A stretch of DNA of 64,000 bases from Neocallimastix lanati (nom. inval.) (GCA_016946835.1 JACVTC010000057.1:951001-1015000), one strand, 5' to 3'. Positions 25,891 through 37,636 are shown, numbered from the stretch's first letter. Notes: generated by a model not told the origin, from the letters alone. Made by a program: numbers and translations.

Positions 25891-25914
25891 ATTCTATCTT
25901 TTTATTACTAATAT

Positions 25915-26215
25915 GAAATGAATTCGGGGAGAGTTTAGTGGACACCACACTCTCTATTTTAAAGATGTTACTTCTAAGTTTTATTATTATTATTTTTTTT
26001 TTTATTTGATAGGAAGGAAAAATTCCCGCATAGTACAACTTGCCGAAATACATAGTATTTTTGAGCTTTTTTATTTTTTATTTTTTATTTTTTAACTCTT
26101 ATTTTTATTTTTAATTTCAATTGTACTTTTCACCTGCATGTATTTTTTTTATAATAAAATTAATATATTTATGGAAGTGTATTCTCTTCTCTGTCTAAAA
26201 AAAAAAAAAAAATAA
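25915..26215 (+). mobile_element. LINE/SINE-type 3' tail, second subfamily
   Basis: GGGAGAGTTTAGTGGACACC and the following CACTCTCTATTTTAAAGAT (25928-25966), and the terminal GGAAGTGTATTCTCTTC then GTCTA-polyA (26173-26211), both recur on the minus strand at 40285-40665. The block is therefore a dispersed 3' UTR. It follows directly on the poly-A of the LINE at 25890, suggesting stacked insertions. Confidence 0.6.
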
Positions 26216-26311
26216 TATGAATTCTTAAAGTTAGGAAGTCTTTTATTCTCATTTTCCAATTTTCAAAAAAAATTAGATATAAAAAATAAACTTGTATCCT
26301 ATAAGAATACA

Positions 26312-26358
<47 letters not shown>

Positions 26359-26384
26359 CAATCTTATAATATCAGTAAAAGCCC

Positions 26385-26417
<33 letters not shown>

Positions 26418-26814
26418 TTGATTAACTACATCCCCAATTTTATAGCTTCGTTATTCGGGTATATTACTATACTTTGATTCTATTAAGATTTGTACCTAGG
26501 ATGATTCAATAATTTAATTAATATTGCTATACAATGGTGTCTTGGTTCATTTCATAATGTCAATAAGAGAAATCAATAAATTAATAGAATCAAAAAATAT
26601 ATTTCCTTGATTAAAGGTTACATTCAAAAGAAATTCTACTATCATTTCTGTATCACTTTTTTTTTAATAATGCTGGATCGGAATCATTATATTTTATCAA
26701 TGGCCTTTTTAATTTTGTCTGAAAGTAAAAATAAAAAGGAATTTACTGAAAATTGCCCTTTTTTTCTATTTTATTTTCTTCCTATTTAGCTATTTTAGAT
26801 TATGAAAAGTTAAA
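26216..26814. other. Spacer with hairpin plus T-tract and possible LINE remnant
   Basis: AAACTTGTAT (26288-26297) pairs with ATACAAGTTT (26307-26316), followed by a T-run to 26358. The part 26600-26790 is less A/T-biased and may be eroded LINE C-terminus (a frame ends TENCPFF, like the DCPFF of the LINE at 33 kb). Confidence 0.4.
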
Positions 26815-26993
26815 TATTAGGCCTACCATTGTTAAGAGTGTCGAAGTTGAAACTTGAAACGATAAGGCAAAAGAAGAAGTTCTGATATAGAGATTTGAAA
26901 AGATTTTGAATGATATTTTTTTATCCATATGGAGTTTACTATCGATGAATGGGAAGTGTTAGAGGCCATTTCATCCTCGAAAATAATTAACGT

Positions 26994-27033
<40 letters not shown>

Positions 27034-27130
27034 TTATCTTCATGTAAAAAAATTCAAGTATTCCACTTTTATGTATTTTATTTTAATAAATATTATTAAA
27101 TAAAGTTTATTTCAAGTCTAAAAAAAAAGT
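26815..27130 (+). mobile_element. Eroded LINE 3' end
   Basis: CTACCATTGTTAAGAGTGTC at 26823-26842, followed by GATAAGGCA, is a mutated copy of the C-terminal signature CTACCATTGCCAAGAGCGTC of the LINE at 25531. It ends in AATAAAGTTTATTTCAAGTC and then TA-polyA (27100-27128), as in the LINE tail at 25845-25890. It has an internal T-run at 26998-27030. Confidence 0.6.
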
Positions 27131-27159
27131 AGTAATATATTGATTTGAATAAAAAAAAT

Positions 27160-28420
27160 ATGCATTTATATAAATAAAAAATTAAAATAAAATTAAAAAT
27201 AAAGTAAAATTGAATAAAATTGAATAAAATTAAATAAAATTAAATAAAATTAAACAAAATAAATAGTTGAAATATTAATAAAAAGTACAGATTGAATAAA
27301 ATAAAATAAAAATTATTATAAAAAAAAATCTGATATTATCATCATAATAACTGAGATTATAATAAAATAAATAGTTGAAATACAAATAAAAAGTACAAAC
27401 TGAATAAAATAAAATAAAATAAAAAGTAGAATATGAATATATAGTACAGATTGAATAGAATAAATTAAAATAAATCGTTGAAATATTAATATAAAATACA
27501 GATTGAATAAAATAAATTAAAATAAATAGTTGAAATATTAATATAAAGTACAGATTGAATAAAATAAAATAAAAATTATTATAAAAAAAAAAATTTGATA
27601 TTATCATCATAATAACTGAGATTATAATAAAATAAATAGTTGAAATACAAATAAAAAGTACAAACTGAATAAAATAAAATAAAATAAAAAGTAGAATATG
27701 AATATATAGTACAGATTGAATAGAATAAATTAAAATAAATCGTTGAAATATTAATATAAAATACAGATTGAATAAAATAAATTAAAATAAATAGTTGAAA
27801 TATTAATATAAAGTACAGATTGAATAAAATAAAATAAAAATTATTATAAAAAAAAAATTTGATATTATCATCATAATAACTGAGATTATAATAAAATAAA
27901 TAGTTGAAATACAAATAAAAAGTACAAACTGAATAAAATAAAATAAAATAAAAAGTAGAATATGAATATATAGTACAGATTGAATAGAATAAATTAAAAT
28001 AAATCGTTGAAATATTAATATAAAATACAGATTGAATAAAATAAATTAAAATAAATAGTTGAAATATTAATATAAAGTACAGATTGAATAAAATAAAATA
28101 AAAATTATTAAAAAAAAATTTGATATTATCATCATAATAACTGAGATTATAATAAAATAAATAGTTGAAATACAAATAAAAAGTAAAAATTGAATAAAAT
28201 AAAATAAAATAAATAATAGAATATGAATATAAAGTAAATTAAAATAAATAGTTGAAATATGAATATAAAGTACAAATTGAATAGAATAAAATAAATAGTT
28301 GAAATATTAGTATAAAATACAGAGTGAATAAAATAAAATAAAAATTATTATATAAAAAAAAAGATATCTGATATTATCATCATAATAACTGAGATTATAA
28401 TAAATCCATGGTGGAAATGA
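27160..28420. repeat. Tandem array of about 264-bp units with internal sub-repeats
   Basis: The anchor TGATATTATCATCATAATAA occurs at 27331, 27596, 27860, 28121 and 28359 (spacings 265, 264, 261, 238). Inside each unit a shorter motif of about 50 bp (AAATAGTTGAAATATTAATA, then TAAAGTACAGATTGAATA) is repeated three to four times. The long minus-strand frames across it (YFNLFYSICT repeats) are artefacts: they only reflect the period being a multiple of three. Confidence 0.9.
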
Positions 28421-28870
28421 ATATAAGTGAAAATTTATTTTTTTTTTTAAAAAAAAAAAAAAATTATCATTAATATTTTTAAAGATATCAATCTTAAAAC
28501 TTATAAAAGTGAAAATATATATATTTATAGATATAGATATAAATGTAGAATTTAATAAAAATAAATTATAATTATATATTTGTAATTTTTATTTTTGAAA
28601 AAATACGTTAAATTTGGTACTTTGAAATTTAAATAGTAATCCCTCAAATATAGTAAATATAATAATTCCTTTAATGCCTACATTTAAAAGATCTATAATC
28701 GAATAATGATTCCTTATAGAGATAAAAAAAAATTCTTTTAATAATTTCATATAGTTTTTTTTTTTCTTCTATTTTATTTATTTTTTAAATATTTTAGAAA
28801 TATATATATATATATTAAATAAATAGACATTAAAAATTAAAAAAAAAAAAAAAAACTATTAATAAATAAA

Positions 28871-28921
<51 letters not shown>

Positions 28922-28931
28922 AATATTCCAT
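28421..28931. other. AT-rich spacer ending in a poly-T run
   Basis: A/T-rich with a T-run of 46 at 28875-28920. Nothing else was seen. Confidence 0.6.
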
Positions 28932-29185
28932 TTGTTTTTACTATATTTTTTTTCTTTTTCATTAAGCTCTATTCTATTCTTTTCCATTCCATTTTATTCA
29001 ATTTATTTCTATTCAATTTTATTCAACTCTATTCTGTTCTTTTCTATTCTATTTTATTCAACTCTTTTCTATTCTATTTTATTTAATTCTATTCTGTTCT
29101 ATTGCATTCCATTTTATTCAACTCTTTTCTATTCTATTTTTTTAAACCCTATTCTGTTTTATTCTGTTTTTACTTATTTATATTT
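28932..29185. repeat. Pyrimidine-rich TTCTA-type degenerate repeat
   Basis: The plus strand is almost all C/T, built of TTCTATTCTATTTTATTCAAC-like units of about 50 bp. The open frame (FYSILFNSILF) is a by-product. Confidence 0.75.
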
Positions 29186-29617
29186 CCAATTTAAAAATTG
29201 TATTATTTAATCCTTTATATATAGATAACATCATAAATATGCATATATGTCCATAAAAAAAAAAAAAATGTATATTTTGCATATAAAACTGCATATATGT
29301 TAAATAATAGCTAAAAAATATATATATATATATATATTGTGCAGTAATATGTATAATAGCTATAAATCTTAATATAAAAAGTATAACATATTTAGCACAT
29401 ATATTCATATATATGCTATATATATATATATATTTTTTTTTTTTTACTTAATCATTGGTATTAAAAAAAGAAAAAAAATAAAGTTTCAACTAATTTCTAG
29501 AAAAGTATAGAAAATGGTCTAAAGAGAAAAAAAAATATAAATAAAAATAAAAAAATATAATAAAATTAATGTCACAATAATAATAAAAAAAACTAAACTT
29601 TATTTATTTACTTTAAT

Positions 29618-29656
<39 letters not shown>

Positions 29657-30507
29657 TCTATAGAATGTATATAAATTTTAAATGAAAATCTAATGGGTAA
29701 ATACTTTTTATCTTTTCTAAGTAAATTAAATATATTTTATTTAGATAACTGGGAGAGATATTGATAATTTAAATAGTAATAATAAAAGTTATATATAAAT
29801 TTAATAGCTTAACTCTTTGAGGGAACTTTCTTTTTATTCCTATTAGTTTACAAGAAAATTCATGAAAAACTATTTTATTCAGAAAATTTTTCTCTAACAT
29901 ATTAATGGTTATACGATAATAATAATAATTATTTTTTATTTTTATTTTTTTTTTTTTCAAATCTTATTTTGTTATATATACATTTTTATATTATATTTAT
30001 AAACTATTTTTTCTAATAATTATAATTAAAAAAATAGTCAATACTAATGAAAAATATATGTACTATATTAATTTTAATTTTTAGAAATAAGTTTATAATA
30101 AAAAAATATTATTTATTAAAAAAAAAAAAAATTTTTTTTATAAATTTTTAAAAATTTAATTAGATATTTAATTATTAATAATTAAATTCGATAGGTAGTA
30201 CAAAATATTTTAATGGAAAATTTTTATGTAATTAAAAAATAAAATTATACGTTGATGTAATAAAATTTTATTTATTTATTTATTAATGTAATATTGTAAA
30301 TACATTTATTGTTAGGTAACATTTCTTTATTAAATAAAATATTAATAATTAAGTTTTTTTTTTTTTTTTTTTTTAAATACTAAATTTAAAATGAAATAAA
30401 TATTAATATAAAAAGACACAAGCATTCAAACATAAAAATATATTTCTATATATATATTTTTTATATTTTTATTTTTATTATGATTTTTTATTTTATTATT
30501 TTTTACT
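29186..30507. other. AT-rich spacer
   Basis: A/T-rich with TA repeats (29320-29336, 29416-29432) and T-runs (29622-29651). No gene seen. A small frame at 29769-29960 on the minus strand has no recognisable content. Confidence 0.55.
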
Positions 30508-30560
30508 TTCGTTAATATTCCGGAAATTTCTACAAATTTCTACAAATTTCTACAAATTTC
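30508..30560 (+). promoter_or_regulatory. Phased heat-shock element array
   Basis: TTC triplets occur every 10 bp at 30508, 30518, 30528, 30538, 30548 and 30558, with GAA at 30523. TTCCGGAAATTTC (30518-30530) is a perfect three-unit element of the nTTCnnGAAnnTTCn type bound by heat-shock factor; the rest fits the step-type arrangement with 5-bp gaps. It lies about 340 bp before a TATA box and 540 bp before the ATG of the small heat-shock protein gene, so it probably drives that gene. Confidence 0.65.
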
Positions 30561-30864
30561 TACTTGTTTTAAGAATTTTTAGAAAAAAAAAATTTTTTTT
30601 ATTGTTAAATGTCATCTTAATATTACCTTTAAACCTGCTTTTATAAATTGAATACTATTTTGAATTAAAAAGAAAAAAAAAGTCCATTATTAATATATAT
30701 ATACATATGTTGAATACTATTTTGAATTTTAAAAAAAGTCCATTAGTAATAATAATATATATGTTTAGTTTTAAGTAATTATATCTATATATATAATTAA
30801 GACAAGATAATAATATAATGAATTATTAATATTTTTTCCCTATTTTTCATTTTCGAAAAATTAG

Positions 30865-30872
30865 TATAAATA
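30865..30872 (+). promoter_or_regulatory. TATA box of the small Hsp gene
   Basis: TATAAATA preceded by AG and followed by GATCTGAAAAG, the least A/T-monotonous stretch upstream of the gene. It would give a 5' UTR of about 200 nt. TATA-like strings are common in this DNA, so position is the main support. Confidence 0.45.
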
Positions 30873-31097
30873 GATCTGAAAAGTTTCTTTTTTTTATTTT
30901 ATCACATTTTTATATATTATAATTAATTATTGTTAATTATTGTTTCTTTTTAAAACTATTTTTTTTTTCTACAAATTATTTTTAAAACACTTTAATTTTT
31001 ATATTATATTATATAATCATCTTATTTTAAAAACTTTATATATATAATATATCTTTTTTTTTTTTTTAAAAAAAAAAACAACAAAATAAAAATAAAA

Positions 31098-31760
31098 ATG
31101 GCTTTATATCTCTACGAACAACCCTTAGAAGACTTTATCTTTGATAGTGGTGATGATGATGACATTTTTGGAGAAGATCCTTTTGATTATTCTTTAACTT
31201 CCAGATCAAAATACCATTCAATGGATCATCCATATAATTCATTTGAAAAGCAATTATCTAAAGTTTTTGACCAGAAGGACTTTGAATTATTTGATGATAT
31301 TTCTTCTGATATTAATATTAGAGAAGATAAAAACAAATATTATATTAGAGCTTACTTACCAGGAATAACCAAGGATCAAATTAATATCGATATTAGTGAT
31401 GATCGTATCTTAACCATTTCAGGTGAAAAAGAATCCCATTACAATAATTATAATAACCGTGATCAAGATTATGATAGTAGCGAGGATTACAGGTATTTCA
31501 ATGAAGAAGATGAATCTGAAATGAGCGAATATGACGACCCCCAATATAATAATAATAATAATAAGAAGAAGAATAAGGATAATGATTATTCCATGATGGA
31601 ATGTAGCTATAAACAATTTGAAGAATCTATTAATATTCCGGAAGATGCTAATCTTAAAACTCTTAAAGCCAAAATGAGAAATGGTGTTTTAAAAATTGTT
31701 ATCAATAAATACAAGCAAAGGACTCCAAAAAATAAGAGTCATAATATTCAAATTCAATAA
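31098..31760 (+). CDS. Small heat-shock protein (Hsp20 / alpha-crystallin family)
   Basis: A 220-residue ATP-independent chaperone of the Hsp20 family, which binds unfolding proteins in the cytosol. After an acidic N-terminus (FDSGDDDDIFGEDPFDYS), the alpha-crystallin domain starts near residue 71 (ISSDINIREDKNKYYIRAYL), with PGITKDQINIDI and ILTISGEKE. It is then split by an acidic, Asn/Lys-rich insert (about residues 117-168) and resumes with ESINIPEDANLKTLKAKMRN and GVLKIVI. The last part holds the family's A-x-x-x-NGVL signature. The C-terminus is basic (KQRTPKNKS) with a final IQIQ in place of the usual IXI. Similar inserts are known in small Hsps of AT-rich protists and, as I recall, anaerobic fungi. 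The ATG follows an A-rich leader. No intron. A heat-shock element array lies upstream. Confidence 0.93.
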   Translation: MALYLYEQPLEDFIFDSGDDDDIFGEDPFDYSLTSRSKYHSMDHPYNSFEKQLSKVFDQKDFELFDDISSDINIREDKNKYYIRAYLPGITKDQINIDISDDRILTISGEKESHYNNYNNRDQDYDSSEDYRYFNEEDESEMSEYDDPQYNNNNNKKKNKDNDYSMMECSYKQFEESINIPEDANLKTLKAKMRNGVLKIVINKYKQRTPKNKSHNIQIQ

Positions 31761-31933
31761 TCCAAAAGATCAATTTTTTTTTTTATTTTATATACTTTTT
31801 TTTAATTCAATTCTTTTATGTTTTTCTTTATTTATTATTATTATTATTATTTTTTATTTTATTATTATTCTTTTATATATTTTTTTATTCAAATTATTTT
31901 TTTCATATATAATTGAAAATATTACTATTACCT

Positions 31934-32001
<68 letters not shown>

Positions 32002-32399
32002 CTCATATATTCTTTTATTCAAATAATTTTCTATATTAAAAATAAAATAAAAAAAAATATTATAGTTTTAATAATAGTTAAAAAAAATATTTTTATTTAA
32101 TTAATGTAAACTAAAAAAAAAAAAAAAAAAAAATAAAATAAAAATAAAAATAAAAATAAATATAAAAAAGATAATATATATGTTCATATTTATTTATAAA
32201 TATATATAATAAAGATGTAACTTTTTTTTTTTTTTTAAAAAAAAAACATTCTATGTTCAATAATTTAATATTTACTGTGTATAAATTTTTATGAGCAAAA
32301 ATTTTTTATGTTTATTCAACTTTTATATAATATTTATATTAAATAATAATAATAAAAAATAATAAAAATAATAAAATTAAGTATATTTCATCAATTATA
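31761..32399. other. AT-rich downstream region of the small Hsp gene
   Basis: Contains TA repeats (31938-31966), a T-run to 32000 and an A-run at 32114-32132. The plus-strand frame 31696-32100 is low-complexity and overlaps the Hsp end; it is not a gene. Confidence 0.6.
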
Positions 32400-33130
32400 T
32401 TTAATAATAATTGATGCACCTTTACTTGGTTCAAATAAAGCGAGAACAAATAATACTCAGAAATTAATTAATAAAGGATTAAGATGGGTTGCAGGTTTAC
32501 AAAAAGCCAAATCTTTTATCAATGTATATTCTATTTCAAAAGATTTAAATATTCCTCCATTGTCAGCTAAGTGTGCTTTGTCTCAAGTCAAATGTTTTGA
32601 TAAATGGAAAGATTCAAATTGTATTATTTCCTATTTAGTTAATAATATTCCAAAATCTAGAAAATATACAAGAACAAAAGAAAGTAGAACTCTTAAACGT
32701 AAACTAGAGAAAAGAGGTAATAACAATAATAAAATCAAGGATTTTTATTGGAAAAGAGATATGAAAATCAATTCTATAAAAGCTGAGTTTTATGACAAAA
32801 ACAAATTCGATGAAACATCAAAATTTATTAAACTTTGTTATGAATATCCTGATCTTTCATATGGTTTCTATTGGCTATTGAGAGCAAGAAGCGGATGTAG
32901 ATTAGATGCTAGAATTGCTAAAGCTGAAAAAATAATAGATTAAATGTGTCCTAATTTTTATCCCTGTTGTAAAAGTAATAAACAATGGATAAGTCATTGG
33001 TTAATAGATTGTCCATTTTTCAATCATATTCGTAGTAAAGTTAATGATAAAATTTTATTTTTATATAATGCTTTCTACCATGGCAACCTAACAAATGATA
33101 TTGTTAATAGTAATTATGATTACAGCAACA

Positions 33131-33178
<48 letters not shown>

Positions 33179-33813
33179 GTAATAATAGTAATAGTAATAT
33201 TAGTTTTAGTAATATTAGTGATAGTATTATTAGTAATATTAGTAATAGTATTGAAAATAATGTGTATGTTGATTCTAGTGTGTGTGAAAAAGTGTTTAAT
33301 TTCCTTCTTGGAGGTCGAAGTATTATTAGTAACAGTACAAGGGAATGGAAGGATCTATTTAAGTGCCAGATGAAATCAGGTGCTTATTCTGATACTCCGT
33401 TCTTGGTAGTTACTGAGGCACTTCTCCAATCGATTATACCTATTGCTATTGGCCAGCAATGGTCTTTGTTCAATAGGTTCAAATCGAATCATACTACTAC
33501 TACCAAGAGCGTCAATGCTGAAGAAACAGTAAGAATGGCCAGCATGGCTAGCGCAACCAATGAAGATCATAATTTTGTATCTTAAAATTAGGATTAACAT
33601 TGCGAAGTCAAAATTAATTATTATACTTCAGTATAATAATGCCCTTGTGAAGTCTTACAAATATTAATTAAATGAAACTAGAATATATTATACCATTATT
33701 TTATTTTATTTTGTGTTTTATTTTTTGTTTATTTTTTTATCTTTTTTTTTATTATTTTATTACATGTATTTTGTCAAATATTTAATTAATAAAGATGAAA
33801 CAAGTTTGCTGCC

Positions 33814-33840
<27 letters not shown>
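32400..33840 (+). pseudogene. 5'-truncated LINE, C-terminal third of ORF2
   Basis: One frame from about 32401 to 33585 reads IDAPLLGSNKARTNNTQKLI ... LRWVAGLQKAKSFINVYSIS ... and, after a single in-frame TAA at 32941-32943, CPNFYPCCKSNKQWISHWLI then DCPFF. These are the thumb/linker and Cys-His patch that follow the RT in this LINE. The same segment is at 24560-25170 in the other copy. A pure Asn-codon run (33132-33180) and Asn-Ser repeats interrupt it. The end keeps TTKSVNAEE, equivalent to AKSVDVE in the other copy. An A-tail at 33817-33846 follows AATAAAG. Only one stop breaks the visible frame, so this copy is younger than the one at 22.9 kb. Confidence 0.9.
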
Positions 33841-33853
<13 letters not shown>

Positions 33854-33923
33854 TAATTGATAATAAAAATTATTGTTTAATATAAATAGTTTAATATAAT
33901 ACTAAATTAGAGAAAATTAAGTG

Positions 33924-33956
<33 letters not shown>

Positions 33957-34625
33957 AGATTTAAAATAGATTTATTAATGAATATAATAATAATAATAAT
34001 AATATAATAATAATAATGATAATAATAAATTAATTACTTTTAATTACTGTATCTAAAAAAAAAGTAAAAAGATTAATATGAAATGTTATGAATATTTATA
34101 ATACTTTATTGATTTGTTAATTTCCTTATTATTATTATTATAATTATATTTAAACAAAATTATAGTAAATAAGCCTTGTAAAATTTAAATAAATAATAAA
34201 CCAATATAAAATTTTTTAATTTTTATTTATTTATTTTATATATATATACTTTTTAATTAATATTATAATATTAAGTAAGTATTATTATTATTATTTTTAA
34301 AAATTATTAGGGTTGAATATTAAAAATAGTTTATTATGAAGATCCTTACATTGGTAATTAAATTTAAAAAAGAAAAGAAGTAATGATGTTAAAAAAACAT
34401 TCTATTTATATATAAAGTATATTAAATTAATCTAATTATTACTATTATTACTTAAAAAAATATTATTATTTAAAATATAAATAATTATTAATATTATATA
34501 TTTATTATTATTATTATTATTAATTTTTTTTTTATTTTTTTTTCTTTATTTTTTTTCTAAAAAAATATACTATTTATTGAATCTATTTATTATTTAAAAA
34601 ATATAATTAATTATTAAAATTAATT

Positions 34626-34664
<39 letters not shown>

Positions 34665-34820
34665 TTTATATTTTTAATATTTTTAATTTAGAAAAAAAAA
34701 ATTATTGTGTATAATATTTAATTAAAATGTATTTTCTTTGTCTTGTCTTAAAGATATTACTTTAATTATATATAATTATACATATATATAATTACAATTA
34801 TTATTAATTATTAAAAATAT
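33841..34820. other. AT-rich spacer
   Basis: A/T-rich with A-run 33924-33953, AAT repeats near 33985 and T-run 34630-34659. No gene seen. Confidence 0.6.
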
Positions 34821-35768
34821 TTAACAATATACCACATAACTGCTAGAAGCGGTTGAATTTACTTCATCGCTTATATCATTTTTATTTTTATTTATGCTTT
34901 TGCATTTAAATGTTGTACTGCCTTTATGAGAATTATTTCCGCCATATTTAAAAATTAGGGCATCTACTGATAAAATCAATATAAAATTCGACATAAAGCA
35001 TTGAAATGGTATAGTAATTGTGGAGGGTATATAATCTTCTACTACTCCTGAATTGGTAATAATATCTAAAATAGAAAGACTGAAACCAACAATATCAACC
35101 GCTATTAATGTAGTGTAACTTGAATTTTTAATATATTCAGAGATATTAGAGGTACTGTAACTTAGTTGGTTGTTATGCTTTCTGACAAAATAAAAAATGG
35201 AGACAGTACAAATAAAATCAGCTATAGCCAATACCCCAAAAGCATAACCATGAAGTGAACTGATTTTTTCATCTATCAAATAACCTTTCATCATTCTTTC
35301 ATATCCAATGAAAAATCTAAAGAATAGAAATGGTACAAATAATCCAATAATAGTATATCTTACAATATTTGCAAATTTTCCTTTAGCAAATGCCTTCATT
35401 TTAATTAAATTTAAGAAGGGAACTGAATATTGACAAGAAGTCCAAAAAAATTCATCTATGAGAAAGGGAATAACTATTGAGGGTATATCCATATTTCTGT
35501 TATCCTTTTGACAGAGATAAGCCACTGTTCCATTTTCTAATATTGCCCCAAAAAACCCAGCTACTGAAGCAATTAGTAAAAGATGCCAATATCTACCATT
35601 ACCCACATATAAATATAAAAATCCCACAATTAAAAATTGAATTACATTTGCATAGAAAAATGAATCCTGAAATTGACTAAAGAAACCGTAAGGTATACTT
35701 TTGAAGTTTTTACCAAAACATGTTCCTGTATTTTCAGAAAATCTATTTAAAGTTTGTATTTTTTTCAT
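34821..35768 (-). CDS. Seven-pass membrane protein, unidentified family
   Basis: A 315-residue intact frame with normal amino-acid variety. Seven hydrophobic segments are visible: about residues 38-57 (FYANVIQFLIVGFLYLYVG), 61-85 (HLLLIASVAGFFGAILENG), 95-121 (IPSIVIPFLIDEFFWTS), 135-155 (YTIIGLFVPFLFFRFFIGY), 171-194 (AFGVLAIADFICTVSIFYF), 217-240 (TLIAVDIVGFSLSILDIIT) and 253-275 (FMSNFILILSVDALIFKYG). The N-terminus has no signal peptide; the C-tail (40 residues) is Ser/Lys/Asn-rich. Charged or polar residues sit in helices 2, 3 and 6 (E, N, D), as in receptors or channels. I do not recognise a named family; a receptor-like role is only suggested by topology. Start chosen at the first Met, just after an A/T-only leader. 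Confidence 0.85.
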   Translation of the reverse strand: MKKIQTLNRFSENTGTCFGKNFKSIPYGFFSQFQDSFFYANVIQFLIVGFLYLYVGNGRYWHLLLIASVAGFFGAILENGTVAYLCQKDNRNMDIPSIVIPFLIDEFFWTSCQYSVPFLNLIKMKAFAKGKFANIVRYTIIGLFVPFLFFRFFIGYERMMKGYLIDEKISSLHGYAFGVLAIADFICTVSIFYFVRKHNNQLSYSTSNISEYIKNSSYTTLIAVDIVGFSLSILDIITNSGVVEDYIPSTITIPFQCFMSNFILILSVDALIFKYGGNNSHKGSTTFKCKSINKNKNDISDEVNSTASSSYVVYC

Positions 35769-36850
35769 TATAAAAAAATAAAAAAAAAAGTTTTTTATAT
35801 TTATTTTTTATTTTCTTTTATCTATAATTATTATATAACTGTATTATATAACTGTATTAGGAATTAAATCATTAGAAAAAAAAAAAAAAAAAAAGGAATA
35901 AATTTTAAATATAGTTTTTTTTTTATTCCTTTTATATATATATAATATATATTATATGTTAATAGTATTTTAAATAAATAATAATAAAAATTATAATAAA
36001 AATTATAATAATAATTATAATAATAATTATAAAATGGTATCCTGAAGCAAAATAAAATAGTATTATGTAATACTCAATATGAAAAAAAGTTATACTATAA
36101 AATAAAATAAAATAATAAAGAATAATATTTTATATTTAAGAAATAAATCAAAGTTATAGAAACAAAGTATAAAAACAAAAATACCAATTTTTTTTTTTTT
36201 TTATAAAAAAAAAAAAAAAAAAGAAAAGCAAAGAAAACAATTCAAATTTCATTTTATTTATATATTTTTATTTCTATCATTGATAATAAATTTATTATAT
36301 ATTGATCATCTATTTTTTACTATCAATAATTTTACACTTTATTTTAATCAATGAATATATTTTTTTTAATATTTTTAATATATAAATGTCATATTTCATA
36401 TTTATTTTTATTATTATTTATATATATCTTTATAATATTATAATTATTTAATTTAAAAATTAAATAAATTAGTAAATAAATAAATAAATAAATAAAAAAT
36501 ATATATATTTTCTAATATTACTTTAAATATCTATCCTTTCTCATTCTCATTTCCATTTTTTTTTTTATCATTATTTTATTTTAAAGTATTTTTTTTTATT
36601 TATTTATTTATTTTTTTTTATCAATAAAATATCAAAATCCAGTGTTTTTTTCATTATTTCTTTTAATTAATTATTTCGATTTTATATATGATCTAATATA
36701 TTATTTAATTTGATTAAAAAACTTTATTAATTAAAAAAAAAAATAAATTAAAAAAATAGTGTCACACTAAAATAAAAATTAAATTTATTATTATATATTT
36801 ATTATTTTATATACATTGAATTTATATAAATAAATAAATAAATAAATAGA

Positions 36851-36887
<37 letters not shown>

Positions 36888-37550
36888 GAATAGTATAAAA
36901 ACGTATATTATGTAATAATATTTTTTTATAGTGTTATTTTATTAATAAAAAAAATAATCATTAAAACCATTTTATTCAAATAAAACTCTTCAATTTATTA
37001 ATTCACAATAGAAATTGGATTATATATATATTACAATAGAAACATGAATATAAATTTCCTTTTTTTTTTTTTTTTTTTTTTTTTTGTTTATTTTCTCTCT
37101 ATATAATATAATTTCTATAATTACGTTTTCTCTATTATATATATTATATTTATTTTATTTAATTTAGTCATCATCAATATTATTACTTTATTTATTATTA
37201 TTATTATTATTTTTTTTATTTTATTTTATTTTATTTTATCCTCTTACATAAATTAAAAAAGGAAATATTTTAAATTGAATGTACATATAAAGCTCTATAT
37301 AGAATACTATACATAATTGATATATAATTTATTTTTTTTATAAATTATGAATATTTTGCTATTTTTTTTTACATTAATTCTTTATTACTATTATAATTTT
37401 TATAATTATTATTATTATTATTATTATTATTATTTATTATTTATTACTATTATTATTATTATTATTATTATTTATTATTATAAAATAATGAATATATTTA
37501 ATAATGAATTTTAATCATATAATTTTAATTATTGTTTTATCCATATTAAA

Positions 37551-37590
<40 letters not shown>

Positions 37591-37636
37591 TTAATAATAT
37601 TAATAATAATAAAACCATTTATAGATATGTATCATT

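Noticed and set aside
27275-28175. Long minus-strand frames rich in Tyr, Phe and Ile (YFNLFYSICT repeats)
   Set aside because: They are the translation of the 264-bp tandem repeat, whose period is divisible by three; no start context or protein-like composition.
31696-32100. 134-residue hydrophobic frame overlapping the small Hsp end
   Set aside because: Low-complexity T-rich 3' flank read in another frame.
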